A stretch of DNA of 64,000 bases from Romboutsia hominis (GCF_900002575.1 NZ_LN650648.1:620001-684000), one strand, 5' to 3'. Numbered from the stretch's first letter, positions 44,776 to 54,738 are shown. Program-made: numbers and translations. Notes: a model not told the origin generated them from the letters alone.

Positions 44776-45434
44776 AATATATATCTCCATCAAATATATG
44801 TCTTAATTTTAGTACTTTAGTTTAATAATATCTAAATACATACTTATACTACTCAAATGGTTGATTTATGTAACTTCATCAAAAAATTTATAAAATACAA
44901 TTCATCATTAAAAAACTCATGAAGAAGCCATATGTATATGAAAATATATAAATTCATAAAAATTAGATTTATAATTTAAATTCGAAATTCCAGTCTTGGA
45001 ATTTAATTTTTCCTTAGTAATAAAAAAATTTATTTTACCCATATCATACCTTCTTTTTTTATTAGATTTAAATCTGATAAGAAAAAACTTACTATGATCT
45101 CAATTATTTGTTAATGAAGTTACTTAAGCTTATGAGCTATATAAATAGTAACTATATTTACAATATATATTGTAAAATTTTGTATTTTTATGTAAGAATT
45201 TCACGACATATAGTATAACACAAAGTAGATTAAAAATATATTCTCTTATATATAAGTAATTTGAAAATAGAATTGATAATATTTAATGTGTAATCTATAC
45301 TTAAAAGGTAACTAGTTAAATACTCAGATGATAATGAAATGATGCAAAAAAAGCATATATCTAGGCAATGTTTTTTTATTGATTTAAATAATATATCAAT
45401 AGGTGAGATATTAATTAAAAGGGGAAAATTAATT
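44776..45434. other. Intergenic region of 660 bp
   Basis: A/T-rich DNA without a convincing gene. A small AAATTCCA/TGGAATTT hairpin (44985-45004) precedes a T-rich stretch and could be a weak terminator. An ORF extension upstream of the aldo/keto reductase start is not supported by a ribosome site. Confidence 0.45.
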
Positions 45435-46271
45435 ATGCATGAAAAGTTTAAAATATTAAGCAATGATGTAAAAATACCTTTAGTTGGTTTTGGCACATAC
45501 AAGTCAGGAAATGATGAAGAAACGGCTAGATTAGTAATAAAGGCTTTAAATGCAGGATATCGGATGATAGATACTGCCTATTTTTATGGAAATGAAGTTG
45601 GCATAGGTAAAGGGATAAAAGATAGTGAAATAAATAGAGAAGAAATATTTTTAGTAACTAAGCTTTGGAATGATGACCATGGATATGAAAAAACTATTGA
45701 AGCTTTCAATAAATCACTAAATAATTTGCAAGTAGATTATATAGATTTATATTTAATTCATTGGCCAAATAAATTAAATAATGAAACATGGAAAGCATTT
45801 GAATACTTATACGAAACAGGAAAAGTAAAAGCTATAGGTGTATGCAATTTTAAAGTAAATCACTTAGAAGATCTAAAGAAAAGCGCAAAAATAATGCCAA
45901 TGATAAATCAAGTAGAAATTCATCCTTTTAGTACTAAAAATGAAATTTTAAATTACTGTAAAGACAATAATATTCAAGTTATTGCATGGAGCCCTATAAG
46001 TAGGGGGAGGGTATTTTCTAGTGATTTAATGGTAAACTTATCAGAAAAATATAAAAAAACAATAGCTCAAATAGTATTGAGATGGCATATACAAAGAGGA
46101 ATTATACCTATACCAAAATCGTCAAATGAAGATAGAATAAAAGAAAATATAGACATATTTAACTTTGAAATTTCAAATGAAGATATAGAAGCTATTAATT
46201 CATTAAATGAGGGCGATTATGTATCTGTATCAAAGCCTCCGATTAATACTATATATAATGAAGCAAAGTAG
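45435..46271 (+). CDS. Aldo/keto reductase
   Basis: A 278-residue NAD(P)H-dependent carbonyl reductase of the AKR5-like group. The catalytic tetrad is visible: Asp in MIDTAYFYGNE with its Tyr (about residues 43-53), Lys in LVTKLW (about 76-81), His in YLIHWPN (about 106-112). The C-terminal NADPH-binding part has PIPKSSNEDRIKENIDIF. ATG 45435 follows GGGGAAAA; an in-frame ATG at 45339 would add 32 unrelated residues and lacks a site. Monocistronic. Natural substrates are probably small aldehydes such as methylglyoxal. Confidence 0.92.
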   Translation: MHEKFKILSNDVKIPLVGFGTYKSGNDEETARLVIKALNAGYRMIDTAYFYGNEVGIGKGIKDSEINREEIFLVTKLWNDDHGYEKTIEAFNKSLNNLQVDYIDLYLIHWPNKLNNETWKAFEYLYETGKVKAIGVCNFKVNHLEDLKKSAKIMPMINQVEIHPFSTKNEILNYCKDNNIQVIAWSPISRGRVFSSDLMVNLSEKYKKTIAQIVLRWHIQRGIIPIPKSSNEDRIKENIDIFNFEISNEDIEAINSLNEGDYVSVSKPPINTIYNEAK

Positions 46272-46309
46272 TTAAAAACATATCACTATAAGTGATGCGG
46301 TTTTTAACT
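46270..46309 (+). terminator. Hairpin after the aldo/keto reductase gene
   Basis: AGTTAAAAAC (46270-46279) pairs with GTTTTTAACT (46300-46309) around an inner ATCACT/AGTGAT stem. The stem starts inside the stop codon of the reductase. Confidence 0.75.
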
Positions 46310-46503
46310 TATAAATAAATGTATTATGTGTAATATGTCAAAAAAGAAAGTACTAATTATGAGTTTTATAAAAGATTTAGTTTTAATATTATTATGGATA
46401 TGAAAATATTTATATAGTATTAAAATATAAATATAATTTAGAATAATTATGCTATACTTATTATTAACAGATTATTAAATTTACTAAATAATAGGGGGAA
46501 CAT

Positions 46504-47094
46504 ATGAATAATCAAGGGGAAAATCAAAAGAATGTAAAAGATACATCTAGTGTAGTAGTAGAAAAACTATTAAATTCTAGATCAATAATCATTTCAGGAG
46601 AGATAAACCAAGAGTTGGCTGAAAAAGTAGCAACACAATTATTAATCCTACAGGAAATGGGAGACGAACCAATAAAGATATTTATTAATAGTCAAGGTGG
46701 TCATGTAGAAGCAGGGGATACTATACATGATATGATTAAGTTTATTAAACCTCGCGTTATTATAATAGGTACTGGATGGGTTGCAAGTGCAGGTATAACA
46801 ATTTACCTTGCTGCTGACAAAGAAGACAGATATTCACTGCCTAATACTAGATATATGATACATCAACCATTAGGTGGATGTAGAGGTCAAGCTACAGATA
46901 TACATATAGAAGCAAAAGAGATAGTAAGAGTTCGAAAAAGAATTAATAATATAATTAGTGCTGCTACAGGACAATCCTTAGAAAAGGTAGAAAAAGATAC
47001 AGATAGAAACTACTGGTTAAATGCAGAGGAAGCAGTTGATTATGGTATAGTAAGTAAAGTTATATCAAGTTATGATGAGTTATCTAATTTATAA
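46504..47094 (+). CDS. ClpP-like serine protease
   Basis: A 196-residue ClpP-family protein. The fold is clear: RSIIISGEINQELAEKVATQLL, INSQGGHVEAGDTIHD (about 60-75), the nucleophile region GWVASAGITIYLAAD with Ser at about residue 97, His in RYMIHQPLGG (about 118-127), and the Asp in KDTDRNYWLNAEEAVDYGIV (about 158-177). The usual Met after the active-site Ser is replaced by Ala (SAG rather than SMG), which marks a divergent paralogue. Standard ClpP works with ClpX/ClpC; neither is nearby. The ATG follows AGGGGG. Confidence 0.88.
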   Translation: MNNQGENQKNVKDTSSVVVEKLLNSRSIIISGEINQELAEKVATQLLILQEMGDEPIKIFINSQGGHVEAGDTIHDMIKFIKPRVIIIGTGWVASAGITIYLAADKEDRYSLPNTRYMIHQPLGGCRGQATDIHIEAKEIVRVRKRINNIISAATGQSLEKVEKDTDRNYWLNAEEAVDYGIVSKVISSYDELSNL

Positions 47095-47146
47095 GATGTA
47101 TATGTAATAAATAGAATAACTAATATATATGAAAAATTAAAATAAT

Positions 47147-47183
47147 AAAAAAGCCGTATCACAATCAAATGATACGGCTTTTT
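47147..47183 (+). terminator. Intrinsic terminator after the ClpP-like gene
   Basis: A 14-bp stem AAAAAAGCCGTATC (47147-47160) with GATACGGCTTTTT (47171-47183). Confidence 0.92.
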
Positions 47184-47314
47184 ATATATTAGTAGATTAT
47201 AAATTACTTAAATTCTCCTAAGGTTATAATATGTCAAAAAAACAATAAAAGTGTAACTGTTTGAAACTATATATCATATTAATATATAAACACATAATTA
47301 AGGGAGGAATATAG

Positions 47315-50300
47315 GTGTATAGTGATAACTTTGACAATATAACTAGAAAATTTAATGTTACAGTATTATCCATTCCGATTGTATATGACTTTTTTGGCGA
47401 CTATGATCCAAATGGAATGATGTATATATTAAGTGAAGATAAAGGGAAAGTGAAAGAGAAGGCTTTGAAAAATTTCAACAATAAAGATCAAAAAGGAGAT
47501 CCACTTCCAATACCTACAGAAGAAGTTCAACCTCTTACAATAAGGGCAAATGTCGGAGATACAGTAAGAATAGAGTTTGAGCACAATGAAAATAGAAGGT
47601 TATCAATTCATATGCAAGGACTTAAGTACAGAAATATAAAATCTGATGGTGCTAATGTAGGTTACAATGAAGACTCTACAGTTGGTCCAGGTGAAAAGAT
47701 AATATATGAATGGTATGCAGATAGAGAAGGAATATTTTACTTTAGTGATATGGGAGATACTAGATTTAGTGAAGATGCAACTAATATACATGGCCTATTT
47801 GGAGCACTTATAGTACAAGCTAAAGGATCTACATGGACAGACCCTGTAGATGGATCTGAACTTCGAAGCGGTATATTTGCTGATATACACAATCCATTTA
47901 AGCCAAGTTTTAGAGAATATGCAGTGTATTTTCATGATGAACTTGAAGTTGTAAATAGATTTGGAAATCAAATAATAGATCCTCATACTAATCAACCAAT
48001 GGCAGTAACTGCTATCAGTTATAGATCAGAGCCAATGGTAAATAGAGCTAATTTAATACCGCTAAAAGATAGAGGTATTAAATGTTGTAATCCTTTTAAT
48101 CCAGAGGATAGCTGCAGCCGTACAGATATAATAGAGCCTAATCATATGCTAGTAGATGGTGAAGACGTTTCTATGAGCTCATGGACTTATGGAGATCCAT
48201 CAACTTTTATACCAAGAGCATATAAAGGAGACCCCTCAAAATTTAGACTTATACATGGAGGTGTATTAGAAACACATGTATTCCATCTTCATACACATCA
48301 ATGGAAGTTAGAACCAGATGATCCGAATTCTACTATAATAGACTCTATATCAGTAAGCCCTCAAGAAAGTCATACTATAGATATATTACACGGAGCAGGA
48401 AGCTTACCTGGGTCTATAGGAGATCACATATGGCATTGTCATTTATACCCTCACTTTCATGAAGGAATGTGGTCTTTATGGAGAGTATTTGATAGATTAG
48501 AAACAGGCAAAGATGTAATACTTGAAAATGGAGAAATCATACGTCCACTATATCCAGATGGAACTTATATAAAAGCTCTAAATCCTTTACCAGATAGAGA
48601 AAAACCACCTAAAAAAGATTTAGACCATCCAGGGTATCCAGGGTTTATAAATGGAGTGTTTAAAGAAAGGGCAAAACAGCCGCCTTTAGGAATACTTAAT
48701 CAAAACGGTCAAAATAAAATGTGCCCAACTGATATTGAAAGAGCAAACCTTTCGAAGGATGTTACTAGAGGAGCTTTATACACTCAACCTTGTCCAGATA
48801 CAAGTAAATGCTACTTTAAAGAGCCAGATGCTATTTTTGAACTATTTGCACTACAAGCAAAATTGATATATAACAATGCAGGGTGGAATGATCCATATGG
48901 AAGATTTTATGTTATGAAAGAGCAAATAGAAGAATATACAGGACATAAGATGACAGATGAAAATAAAGAAAAGTTAGCTAAAATGTATGTAGCTGGAATA
49001 GAAAATGAAGAGATTAATGTAGAGCCATTAGTTATAAGAGCTAATGAGGGTGATTGTATAGAAGTTAGACTTACTAATTTCTTACCAGAAACATTACCGA
49101 AAACAGAATTTCAATTAGAAACTTTAACTGATAATGTAGGCTTTCATATACATTTAGTTAAGTTTGATGTTATAGCTTCAGATGGTGGTGCAAATGGATA
49201 TAATAATATGGCTTCTGTTTTTTATGGAGAAACTATAGTAGAAAGATATTATGCTAATGAAGAATTAAATGCTTGTTTCTTCCACGACCATCTTAATCCA
49301 AATTCACATCAACAACATGGAGTGTTTGGAAGTCTTATAATAGAACCTAAAGGATCCACATACCATGATCCGAAAACAGGTAATCCAATAAAATATGGGA
49401 CAAAAGCAGTAATAAAAACACCTTCAGGTAGAACTTTCAGGGAGTTTGGATTATTTGTTCATGACTTTGCATTACTATTTGATAAAGATAAAAATCCATT
49501 AAATCCACCGCCATTTTCAGGGTCACATGATGATCCAGGTGTTATGGGCATAAATTATAAATGCGAACCCTTAAGAGAAAGATTAAATGGTAATGACCCA
49601 AATCATGTATTTAATGATCCAGCTTATGTATTTAGTTCTAACGTACATGGTGACCCAGTGACACCATTACTAGAAACATATCCAGGAGATGAAATTGTAA
49701 TAAGATTATTAGATGGAGCACAAGAAGAGCAACATGCATTTAATATAAATGGAATGAAGTGGAGAAAAGAAATAACAGATAAAAAATCACCATTAGTTCA
49801 ATCTCAAACATTAGGAATATCAGAAGCATTTAATATAAAAATAACAGATGACTATAAAGCAGGTGATTATATTTATTACTTTGGAGGACAAGATGATTTC
49901 TGGTTAGGTTTATGGGGAATAATAAGAGTTTATAAAGATAAAACTGAAAAATTATTGCCTATAGGTAATAATAATAATTGTATAAATAATATGGATACAA
50001 TGAAAAATAAAAATATAATCACTAGAGAGTTTCATATAGCAGCCATCCAAAAAGATATACTATATAATAATTTTAAAGATCATGATCCAGATGGATTGTT
50101 ATTTGTGCCATATGAACACAAAGATGCTATAATTAATGGAACGATGGAACCAATTCCATTAATATTAAGAGCAAATAAAGGTGAATATATAAAAGTAACT
50201 TTAACTAATTTATTCACTAAACCAATACCATACCAAGATTTTCCAGGAGTACCAGTGGATAAAGAAATTAAGCCGTCTATGAGGGTAGGAATTAGCCCAC

Positions 50301-51121
50301 AATTTTTAAAATTTGATCCAATAAATAGTAGTGGTATAAATATAGGATATAACGATGTAGATCAAACTGTAGGACCTGGAGAAAGTATAGAATATTTATG
50401 GTACGCAGATGAAGAATATGGAACTTGCTTATTATCATCATTTACAGATATAAGAAATCATAGATATCATGGTTTATTTGGAGCAATAATAATAGAGCCA
50501 GAAGGATCACAAATACGTAGTTCTAGCAATAATGGATATAAAAACAATTATAAAGAACAAGTAACAGTATATGTAGATGGAAATGAACAATTTAGAGAGT
50601 TTGTAATGTTTATGCACAATGGAATAAGACTTTTGGATGCACATGGTAATTTAATAAAAACTAATCAAGTAAATGAAGATGGTGAAGTACCTGAACCAGT
50701 AGATTTTGAAGATAGAGGTGAAAAAGGATTTAATTACAGATCAGAAAGATTTTTTAATAGATTAAAATATAATCCTAACTATGATATATCAAAAATATTT
50801 AGCTCTAAAGTTCATGGAGATCCAGCTACACCAATATTTGAAGCTTCACCAGGAGAAAAAGTTATAATAAGACTTCTAATGCCAGCCGATAAGCCTAGAA
50901 ATACTTGCTTTGTACTTCATGGACATGAATGGAAAGCCCAACCAGAAGACCCATTTACAAGAATCATATCAGCTCAAGGAGCTATGAATATAGGAAATGT
51001 GTTTAATATAGAATTACTAAATGGAGCATCCATGATACCTGGGGACTATTTATATAGATCTGGGCTTATAAGATGGGATATAGAATCAGGTATGTGGGGT
51101 ATATTTAGAATTAATAATTAA
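47315..51121 (+). CDS. Giant multicopper oxidase, MnxG-like
   Basis: A 1268-residue multicopper oxidase made of three repeated units, i.e. about six cupredoxin domains. Each unit opens with a REF/RKF-type strand, YDPNG/DHDPDG and a RAN(V/E/K)GD motif, and contains REYAVYFHDE/REFGLFVHDF/REFVMFMHNG. Copper ligands cluster in domains 2 and 3: HVFHLH at residues 321-326, HCHLYPHFHEGM at 374-385 (the HCHx3Hx4M signature), HIH at 611-613 and HDH at 657-659. Domains 4-6 keep few ligands. There is no signal peptide. Length and motifs match Bacillus MnxG, the spore Mn(II) oxidase. GTG 47315 follows GGGAGGA. No mnxA-F genes are present. Confidence 0.88.
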   Translation: MYSDNFDNITRKFNVTVLSIPIVYDFFGDYDPNGMMYILSEDKGKVKEKALKNFNNKDQKGDPLPIPTEEVQPLTIRANVGDTVRIEFEHNENRRLSIHMQGLKYRNIKSDGANVGYNEDSTVGPGEKIIYEWYADREGIFYFSDMGDTRFSEDATNIHGLFGALIVQAKGSTWTDPVDGSELRSGIFADIHNPFKPSFREYAVYFHDELEVVNRFGNQIIDPHTNQPMAVTAISYRSEPMVNRANLIPLKDRGIKCCNPFNPEDSCSRTDIIEPNHMLVDGEDVSMSSWTYGDPSTFIPRAYKGDPSKFRLIHGGVLETHVFHLHTHQWKLEPDDPNSTIIDSISVSPQESHTIDILHGAGSLPGSIGDHIWHCHLYPHFHEGMWSLWRVFDRLETGKDVILENGEIIRPLYPDGTYIKALNPLPDREKPPKKDLDHPGYPGFINGVFKERAKQPPLGILNQNGQNKMCPTDIERANLSKDVTRGALYTQPCPDTSKCYFKEPDAIFELFALQAKLIYNNAGWNDPYGRFYVMKEQIEEYTGHKMTDENKEKLAKMYVAGIENEEINVEPLVIRANEGDCIEVRLTNFLPETLPKTEFQLETLTDNVGFHIHLVKFDVIASDGGANGYNNMASVFYGETIVERYYANEELNACFFHDHLNPNSHQQHGVFGSLIIEPKGSTYHDPKTGNPIKYGTKAVIKTPSGRTFREFGLFVHDFALLFDKDKNPLNPPPFSGSHDDPGVMGINYKCEPLRERLNGNDPNHVFNDPAYVFSSNVHGDPVTPLLETYPGDEIVIRLLDGAQEEQHAFNINGMKWRKEITDKKSPLVQSQTLGISEAFNIKITDDYKAGDYIYYFGGQDDFWLGLWGIIRVYKDKTEKLLPIGNNNNCINNMDTMKNKNIITREFHIAAIQKDILYNNFKDHDPDGLLFVPYEHKDAIINGTMEPIPLILRANKGEYIKVTLTNLFTKPIPYQDFPGVPVDKEIKPSMRVGISPQFLKFDPINSSGINIGYNDVDQTVGPGESIEYLWYADEEYGTCLLSSFTDIRNHRYHGLFGAIIIEPEGSQIRSSSNNGYKNNYKEQVTVYVDGNEQFREFVMFMHNGIRLLDAHGNLIKTNQVNEDGEVPEPVDFEDRGEKGFNYRSERFFNRLKYNPNYDISKIFSSKVHGDPATPIFEASPGEKVIIRLLMPADKPRNTCFVLHGHEWKAQPEDPFTRIISAQGAMNIGNVFNIELLNGASMIPGDYLYRSGLIRWDIESGMWGIFRINN

Positions 51122-51160
51122 TACGTAAAGTCATATCTCAATTAAAAGATAGTCTTCATA

Positions 51161-51217
51161 AAATTAAATTAAAAAGCTATATAAACTTAAAGTTTATATA
51201 GCTTTTTAATTTAATTT
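51161..51217. terminator. Bidirectional terminator after the multicopper oxidase gene
   Basis: A very long stem with AAAAAGCTATATAAACTT (51171-51188) and its complement (51190-51207), extended by A/T pairs on both sides. It serves the oxidase gene and the convergent deoD. Confidence 0.9.
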
Positions 51218-51291
51218 GAAATTGATTGTAAAAATTTAGGTATTATATCATGATTGTAGTGCTTAAAGAAATAATTTCATAGATAATAACA

Positions 51292-51999
51292 TTAAGCTAA
51301 TTCTAAAGCAATTTCCATCATTTTAGTAAAAGCAGTTTGTCTTTCCATAGCAGTAGTAGCAATACCTTCAAAAGGTAAATCAGATATTGTTAACATACAT
51401 AATGCATTAACTCCTGCACGAGCAGCGTTCATATATAAAGCAGCAGCTTCCATCTCAACAGCTAATACATTCATCTTACTCCATGATTTTAATGCATCTA
51501 AACCGCCGTCGTTGTAGAAAACATCACTAGAGAATATGTTACCGACTACTGGAGTTATTCCCTTTTCTAAAGCTATATCATGAGCTTTTTTTACTAACTC
51601 AAAACTAGCTATTGGAGCAAATGTACCAGGTAAATTATACTGAGATCCGTAATTTGAATCAGTACAAGCTGCCATACCTATAACTATATCATGTATTTTT
51701 AGATTGCTATTTAAAGCACCAGCAGAACCTATTCTTATAAGATTTTTAACACCATAAAAATGTATTAATTCATAAGAATATATTCCCATAGAAGGTCCAC
51801 CCATACCAGTACCTTGAACTGATATTCTTTTACCTTTGTAATATCCTGTATATCCGTACATTCCCCTAACCGTATTATACTCAACTGCATTTTCTAAAAA
51901 ATTTTCAGCTATAAATTTAGCTCTTAATGGATCTCCAGGTAAAAGTATAGTTTCAGCTATATCTCCTAAATTTGCAGCGTTATGTGGTGTTAATCCCAT
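51292..51999 (-). CDS. deoD: Purine nucleoside phosphorylase, DeoD type
   Basis: A 235-residue hexameric-type phosphorylase that splits purine (deoxy)nucleosides into base and (deoxy)ribose-1-phosphate. The start [29 protein letters not shown] (about 3-31), [14 protein letters not shown] (about 64-77), IRIGSAGAL (about 86-94) and VEMEAAALY (about 178-186) with ISDLPFEG are family signatures. ATG is preceded by AGGAGG. It lies 38 bp after the nucleoside-binding lipoprotein gene on the same strand, forming a salvage operon. Confidence 0.96.
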   Translation of the reverse strand: MGLTPHNAANLGDIAETILLPGDPLRAKFIAENFLENAVEYNTVRGMYGYTGYYKGKRISVQGTGMGGPSMGIYSYELIHFYGVKNLIRIGSAGALNSNLKIHDIVIGMAACTDSNYGSQYNLPGTFAPIASFELVKKAHDIALEKGITPVVGNIFSSDVFYNDGGLDALKSWSKMNVLAVEMEAAALYMNAARAGVNALCMLTISDLPFEGIATTAMERQTAFTKMMEIALELA

Positions 52000-52037
52000 G
52001 TCTAAATCCTCCTAAAATGTCATATATATTTTAAATA

Positions 52038-53057
52038 TTATTTTCTATTATCATATTCCTTTTGGTTAACAGGAATAGTTATTTCTCCCTTTTTCACTTT
52101 TTCAGTTTGTTCTTTAACAAATGCTAAAATTTCTTCATTAACATTTTTCTCAGTAGTAGGAGCTATTCCAACTCCATCTTCATTAATTCCGAAAACACTT
52201 ATTTCCCCACCTTTAAAATCTCCGTTAACTAAATCTTTAACCGTATTATATACTACCATATCAACCCTTTTAATAGCAGAAGTTATAACATTGTCAGGTG
52301 CTAAAGAGTTTTGGTCTTTATCAACACCTATTGCCATTTTATTATTTTCTCTAGCAGCTTCTATAGCCCCCGAACCAGTATCTCCAGCTGCTGTAAATAT
52401 TATATCTACATTATTTGAATGCATTTGATTAGCAATAGCTTTTCCTTTAGCCGCATCTGAATAAGTATCTGCATATTGTCTTAAAACTTTAGTACCCTTT
52501 CCTGCATCATCAACACCTGCTAAGAAACCATACTCAAAACTTTCTATTATTGGATTTTTAGTACCCCCTATAAAACCAACAGTATTAGTTTCAGTTTTCA
52601 TACCAGCTATTAATCCTACTAAATAAGATGCTTCTTCAGCATTAAACATTATAGAGTTTACATTTGCTGGTTGCTTTTCATAAGAATGATCTATAATAGC
52701 GAATTTTTGATCTGGATAGTTTTCAGCAGCTTCTCTTATAGCTTCATCCATTTGAAAACCTATACCAATTACTAAGTCAGAATCATTATCTACAGCTGTT
52801 TCAACATTTTGAGCATAATCAGACACTTGTTTAGATTGTATGACTTCAACATCAACTCCAAGCTCTTTTTCAGCTTTTTGCAGTCCTTCCCAAGCTGATT
52901 GATTAAAAGACTGGTCATTTATACCACCTAAGTCAGATATCATAGTTATCTTTAAAGTATCAGATTCTTTACTACCACTACTTGAACTACATCCCACAAG
53001 AGCAAAAGACATCAATGATAAAACAACCCCTGCTGTCAATATTTTCTTAAACCTCAT
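52038..53057 (-). CDS. BMP-family nucleoside-binding lipoprotein
   Basis: A 339-residue lipoprotein (lipobox FALVGC, Cys about 23) of the basic membrane protein/PnrA/Med family, the binding component of ABC nucleoside importers. Family features are ITMISDLGGINDQSFNQSAWEGL (about 37-59), LVIGIGFQMDEAI, EEASYLVGLIAGM (about 140-152), VGFIGG, and the ligand loop AAGDTGSGAIEAA. No permease or ATPase is adjacent, so the importer must be completed elsewhere. It is cotranscribed with deoD. ATG follows GGAGGT. Confidence 0.93.
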   Translation of the reverse strand: MRFKKILTAGVVLSLMSFALVGCSSSSGSKESDTLKITMISDLGGINDQSFNQSAWEGLQKAEKELGVDVEVIQSKQVSDYAQNVETAVDNDSDLVIGIGFQMDEAIREAAENYPDQKFAIIDHSYEKQPANVNSIMFNAEEASYLVGLIAGMKTETNTVGFIGGTKNPIIESFEYGFLAGVDDAGKGTKVLRQYADTYSDAAKGKAIANQMHSNNVDIIFTAAGDTGSGAIEAARENNKMAIGVDKDQNSLAPDNVITSAIKRVDMVVYNTVKDLVNGDFKGGEISVFGINEDGVGIAPTTEKNVNEEILAFVKEQTEKVKKGEITIPVNQKEYDNRK

Positions 53058-53236
53058 ATTTTACCTCCAATGTTCATTGATTGATTTTATTTTAATATAA
53101 AACTTATATAAAATACAACAGTTTTTTATAAAAAAATACAAAATATGATATACTAATAAAAAATATTCAATAAGTATGATGTATTAAATAAAAATAATAA
53201 ATAAATAAATCGTATTTTAAGTTTAAAATATTGAAA

Positions 53237-53249
53237 AATGTTCGTAATT
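53237..53249 (-). promoter_or_regulatory. Possible PurR box in the divergent salvage promoter region
   Basis: On the minus strand the sequence reads AATTACGAACATT, matching the Firmicute PurBox consensus (AWWWCCGAACWWT) at 12 of 13 positions. A weaker inverted partner may lie about 17 bp away near 53209-53219. It lies between the lipoprotein gene and the amidohydrolase gene. Confidence 0.45.
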
Positions 53250-53288
53250 AATATATAATTTTAAAAAATGAGAAAAAGGGAGTTTATT

Positions 53289-54653
53289 ATGAAGCAGATA
53301 CTTATAAAAAATGCATATTTGATAACAATGAATGGACAAAGGGAAGTTTATGAAAATGGCAAACTGTTAATAGAAGATAATAAAATAAAGGCAGTTGGAA
53401 ATTTTGATGAAAGTATAGTAAGTTCTGGTGCAGAAGTGTATGATGCAAAAGGGAAAATACTTATGCCAGGATTAGTAAATACTCATGTTCATTTGTCTCA
53501 ACAACTAGGCAGAGGAATAGCAGATGATGTAAATTTATTAACTTGGTTAAGAGAACGAGTATGGCCTTATGAAAGTAGTTTTGATTATGAAGATTCATTA
53601 ATATCATCAACAGCTTGCTGTATAGAATTAATACGTTCAGGAGTAACAACTTTCTTAGAATCAGGCGGACAATATGTAGATGCAATGGTAGAAGCAGTAA
53701 ATAAAACAGGAATAAGAGCATGTTTAGCAAAATCAGTAATGGATGAGGGGGAAGGATTACCTAAAGCATTTGATAAAGCTGCACAAGAAGAATTAGATAC
53801 ACAAGAAGAGTTATATAATAAATATAACAATACATCTAATGAAAGGGTAAAAATATGGTTTGCTCTTAGAACAATATTTAATAACTCTGATGAATTAATA
53901 CTTAAAACTAAACAATTAGCAGATAAATACAAAACAGGTATACATATGCATGTTGCTGAAATAGAAGATGAAGTTGAATTTGCAAAGCTTAGAGCAGGGC
54001 TTACAACAGTAGAACATCTAAATAAATTAGGAGTGCTAGATAAAAATTTATTGGCTGTTCATACAGTATGGTTAACAGAAAGAGAAATAGAGCTATTTAG
54101 ATTCTATGATGTTAAAGTTTCACATAATCCAGCAGCAGCTATGAAAGTAGTATTAGGGTTTGCATCAGTACCTGAAATGTTAGAAAAGGGAATACCTGTA
54201 TCAATAGGAACAGATGGAGCTCCGTCAAACAATAGAATGGACATGATGAGAGATATGTACCTAACATCATTAATACATAAAGGTAGAACGTTAAACCCAG
54301 AAGTTGTAAATGCAGAGACAGTATTAGAAATGGCTACTATAAACGGTGCAAAGTGTGCATTATTAGAAAAGGAAATAGGAAGTCTTGAAGTTGGTAAAAA
54401 AGCAGATATGATAATACTTAACCCAAACACTATACATTCACTGCCAATGCATAATCCAATAGGAAATATAGTATACTCTATGAGTAGTGAAAATATTGAA
54501 TCAACAATATGTGATGGTAAGTGGTTAATGAAAGAAAAAGAAATATTAGTATTAGATGAGGTAGAGCTTTTAGAAAAAGTAAAGAATCAAGCAGAAAAAA
54601 TAAGAAAAAAAGCTAATATAAACTTAACAACTAACTTTAAAGTAATAAAATAA
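53289..54653 (+). CDS. Amidohydrolase, 5'-methylthioadenosine/S-adenosylhomocysteine deaminase-like
   Basis: A 454-residue zinc amidohydrolase of the MtaD/SsnA/ATZ-TRZ group. Metal ligands are visible: NTHVHLSQ (about 62-69), His in IHMHVAE (about 219-225), His in LAVHTVWL (about 257-264), and Asp in IGTDGAPSNN (about 302-311). It probably deaminates an adenosine derivative. ATG 53289 is six bases after AAAGGGAG; the ORF start at 53268 lacks a site. It is divergent from the purine nucleoside uptake operon, which fits a role in purine salvage. Guanine deaminase-like activity is an alternative. Confidence 0.87.
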   Translation: MKQILIKNAYLITMNGQREVYENGKLLIEDNKIKAVGNFDESIVSSGAEVYDAKGKILMPGLVNTHVHLSQQLGRGIADDVNLLTWLRERVWPYESSFDYEDSLISSTACCIELIRSGVTTFLESGGQYVDAMVEAVNKTGIRACLAKSVMDEGEGLPKAFDKAAQEELDTQEELYNKYNNTSNERVKIWFALRTIFNNSDELILKTKQLADKYKTGIHMHVAEIEDEVEFAKLRAGLTTVEHLNKLGVLDKNLLAVHTVWLTEREIELFRFYDVKVSHNPAAAMKVVLGFASVPEMLEKGIPVSIGTDGAPSNNRMDMMRDMYLTSLIHKGRTLNPEVVNAETVLEMATINGAKCALLEKEIGSLEVGKKADMIILNPNTIHSLPMHNPIGNIVYSMSSENIESTICDGKWLMKEKEILVLDEVELLEKVKNQAEKIRKKANINLTTNFKVIK

Positions 54654-54690
54654 ATATGATAAATTAATAAATTATGTAATTTTAAATAAA

Positions 54691-54728
54691 TATAAAAATC
54701 CAACAGTAAAAGCTGTTGGATTTTTATA
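54691..54728. terminator. Bidirectional terminator after the amidohydrolase gene
   Basis: A stem TATAAAAATCCAACAG (54691-54706) with its complement (54713-54728), used by the amidohydrolase gene and the convergent membrane protein gene. Confidence 0.9.
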
Positions 54729-54738
54729 TTAGAATCTA

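Noticed and set aside
47255-47284. Sigma-K or sigma-E sporulation promoter for the multicopper oxidase
   Set aside because: An AAC-N17-CATA pattern is present but matches the consensus only partly, so I did not list it as a feature.
47603-47995. Minus-strand ORFs opposite the multicopper oxidase gene
   Set aside because: They are shadows of the long plus-strand frame with no ribosome sites.
53058-53288. Purine riboswitch ahead of the nucleoside-binding lipoprotein or the deaminase gene
   Set aside because: Neither leader shows the conserved TATA-flanked three-way junction with its loop motifs; the region is plain A/T-rich DNA.
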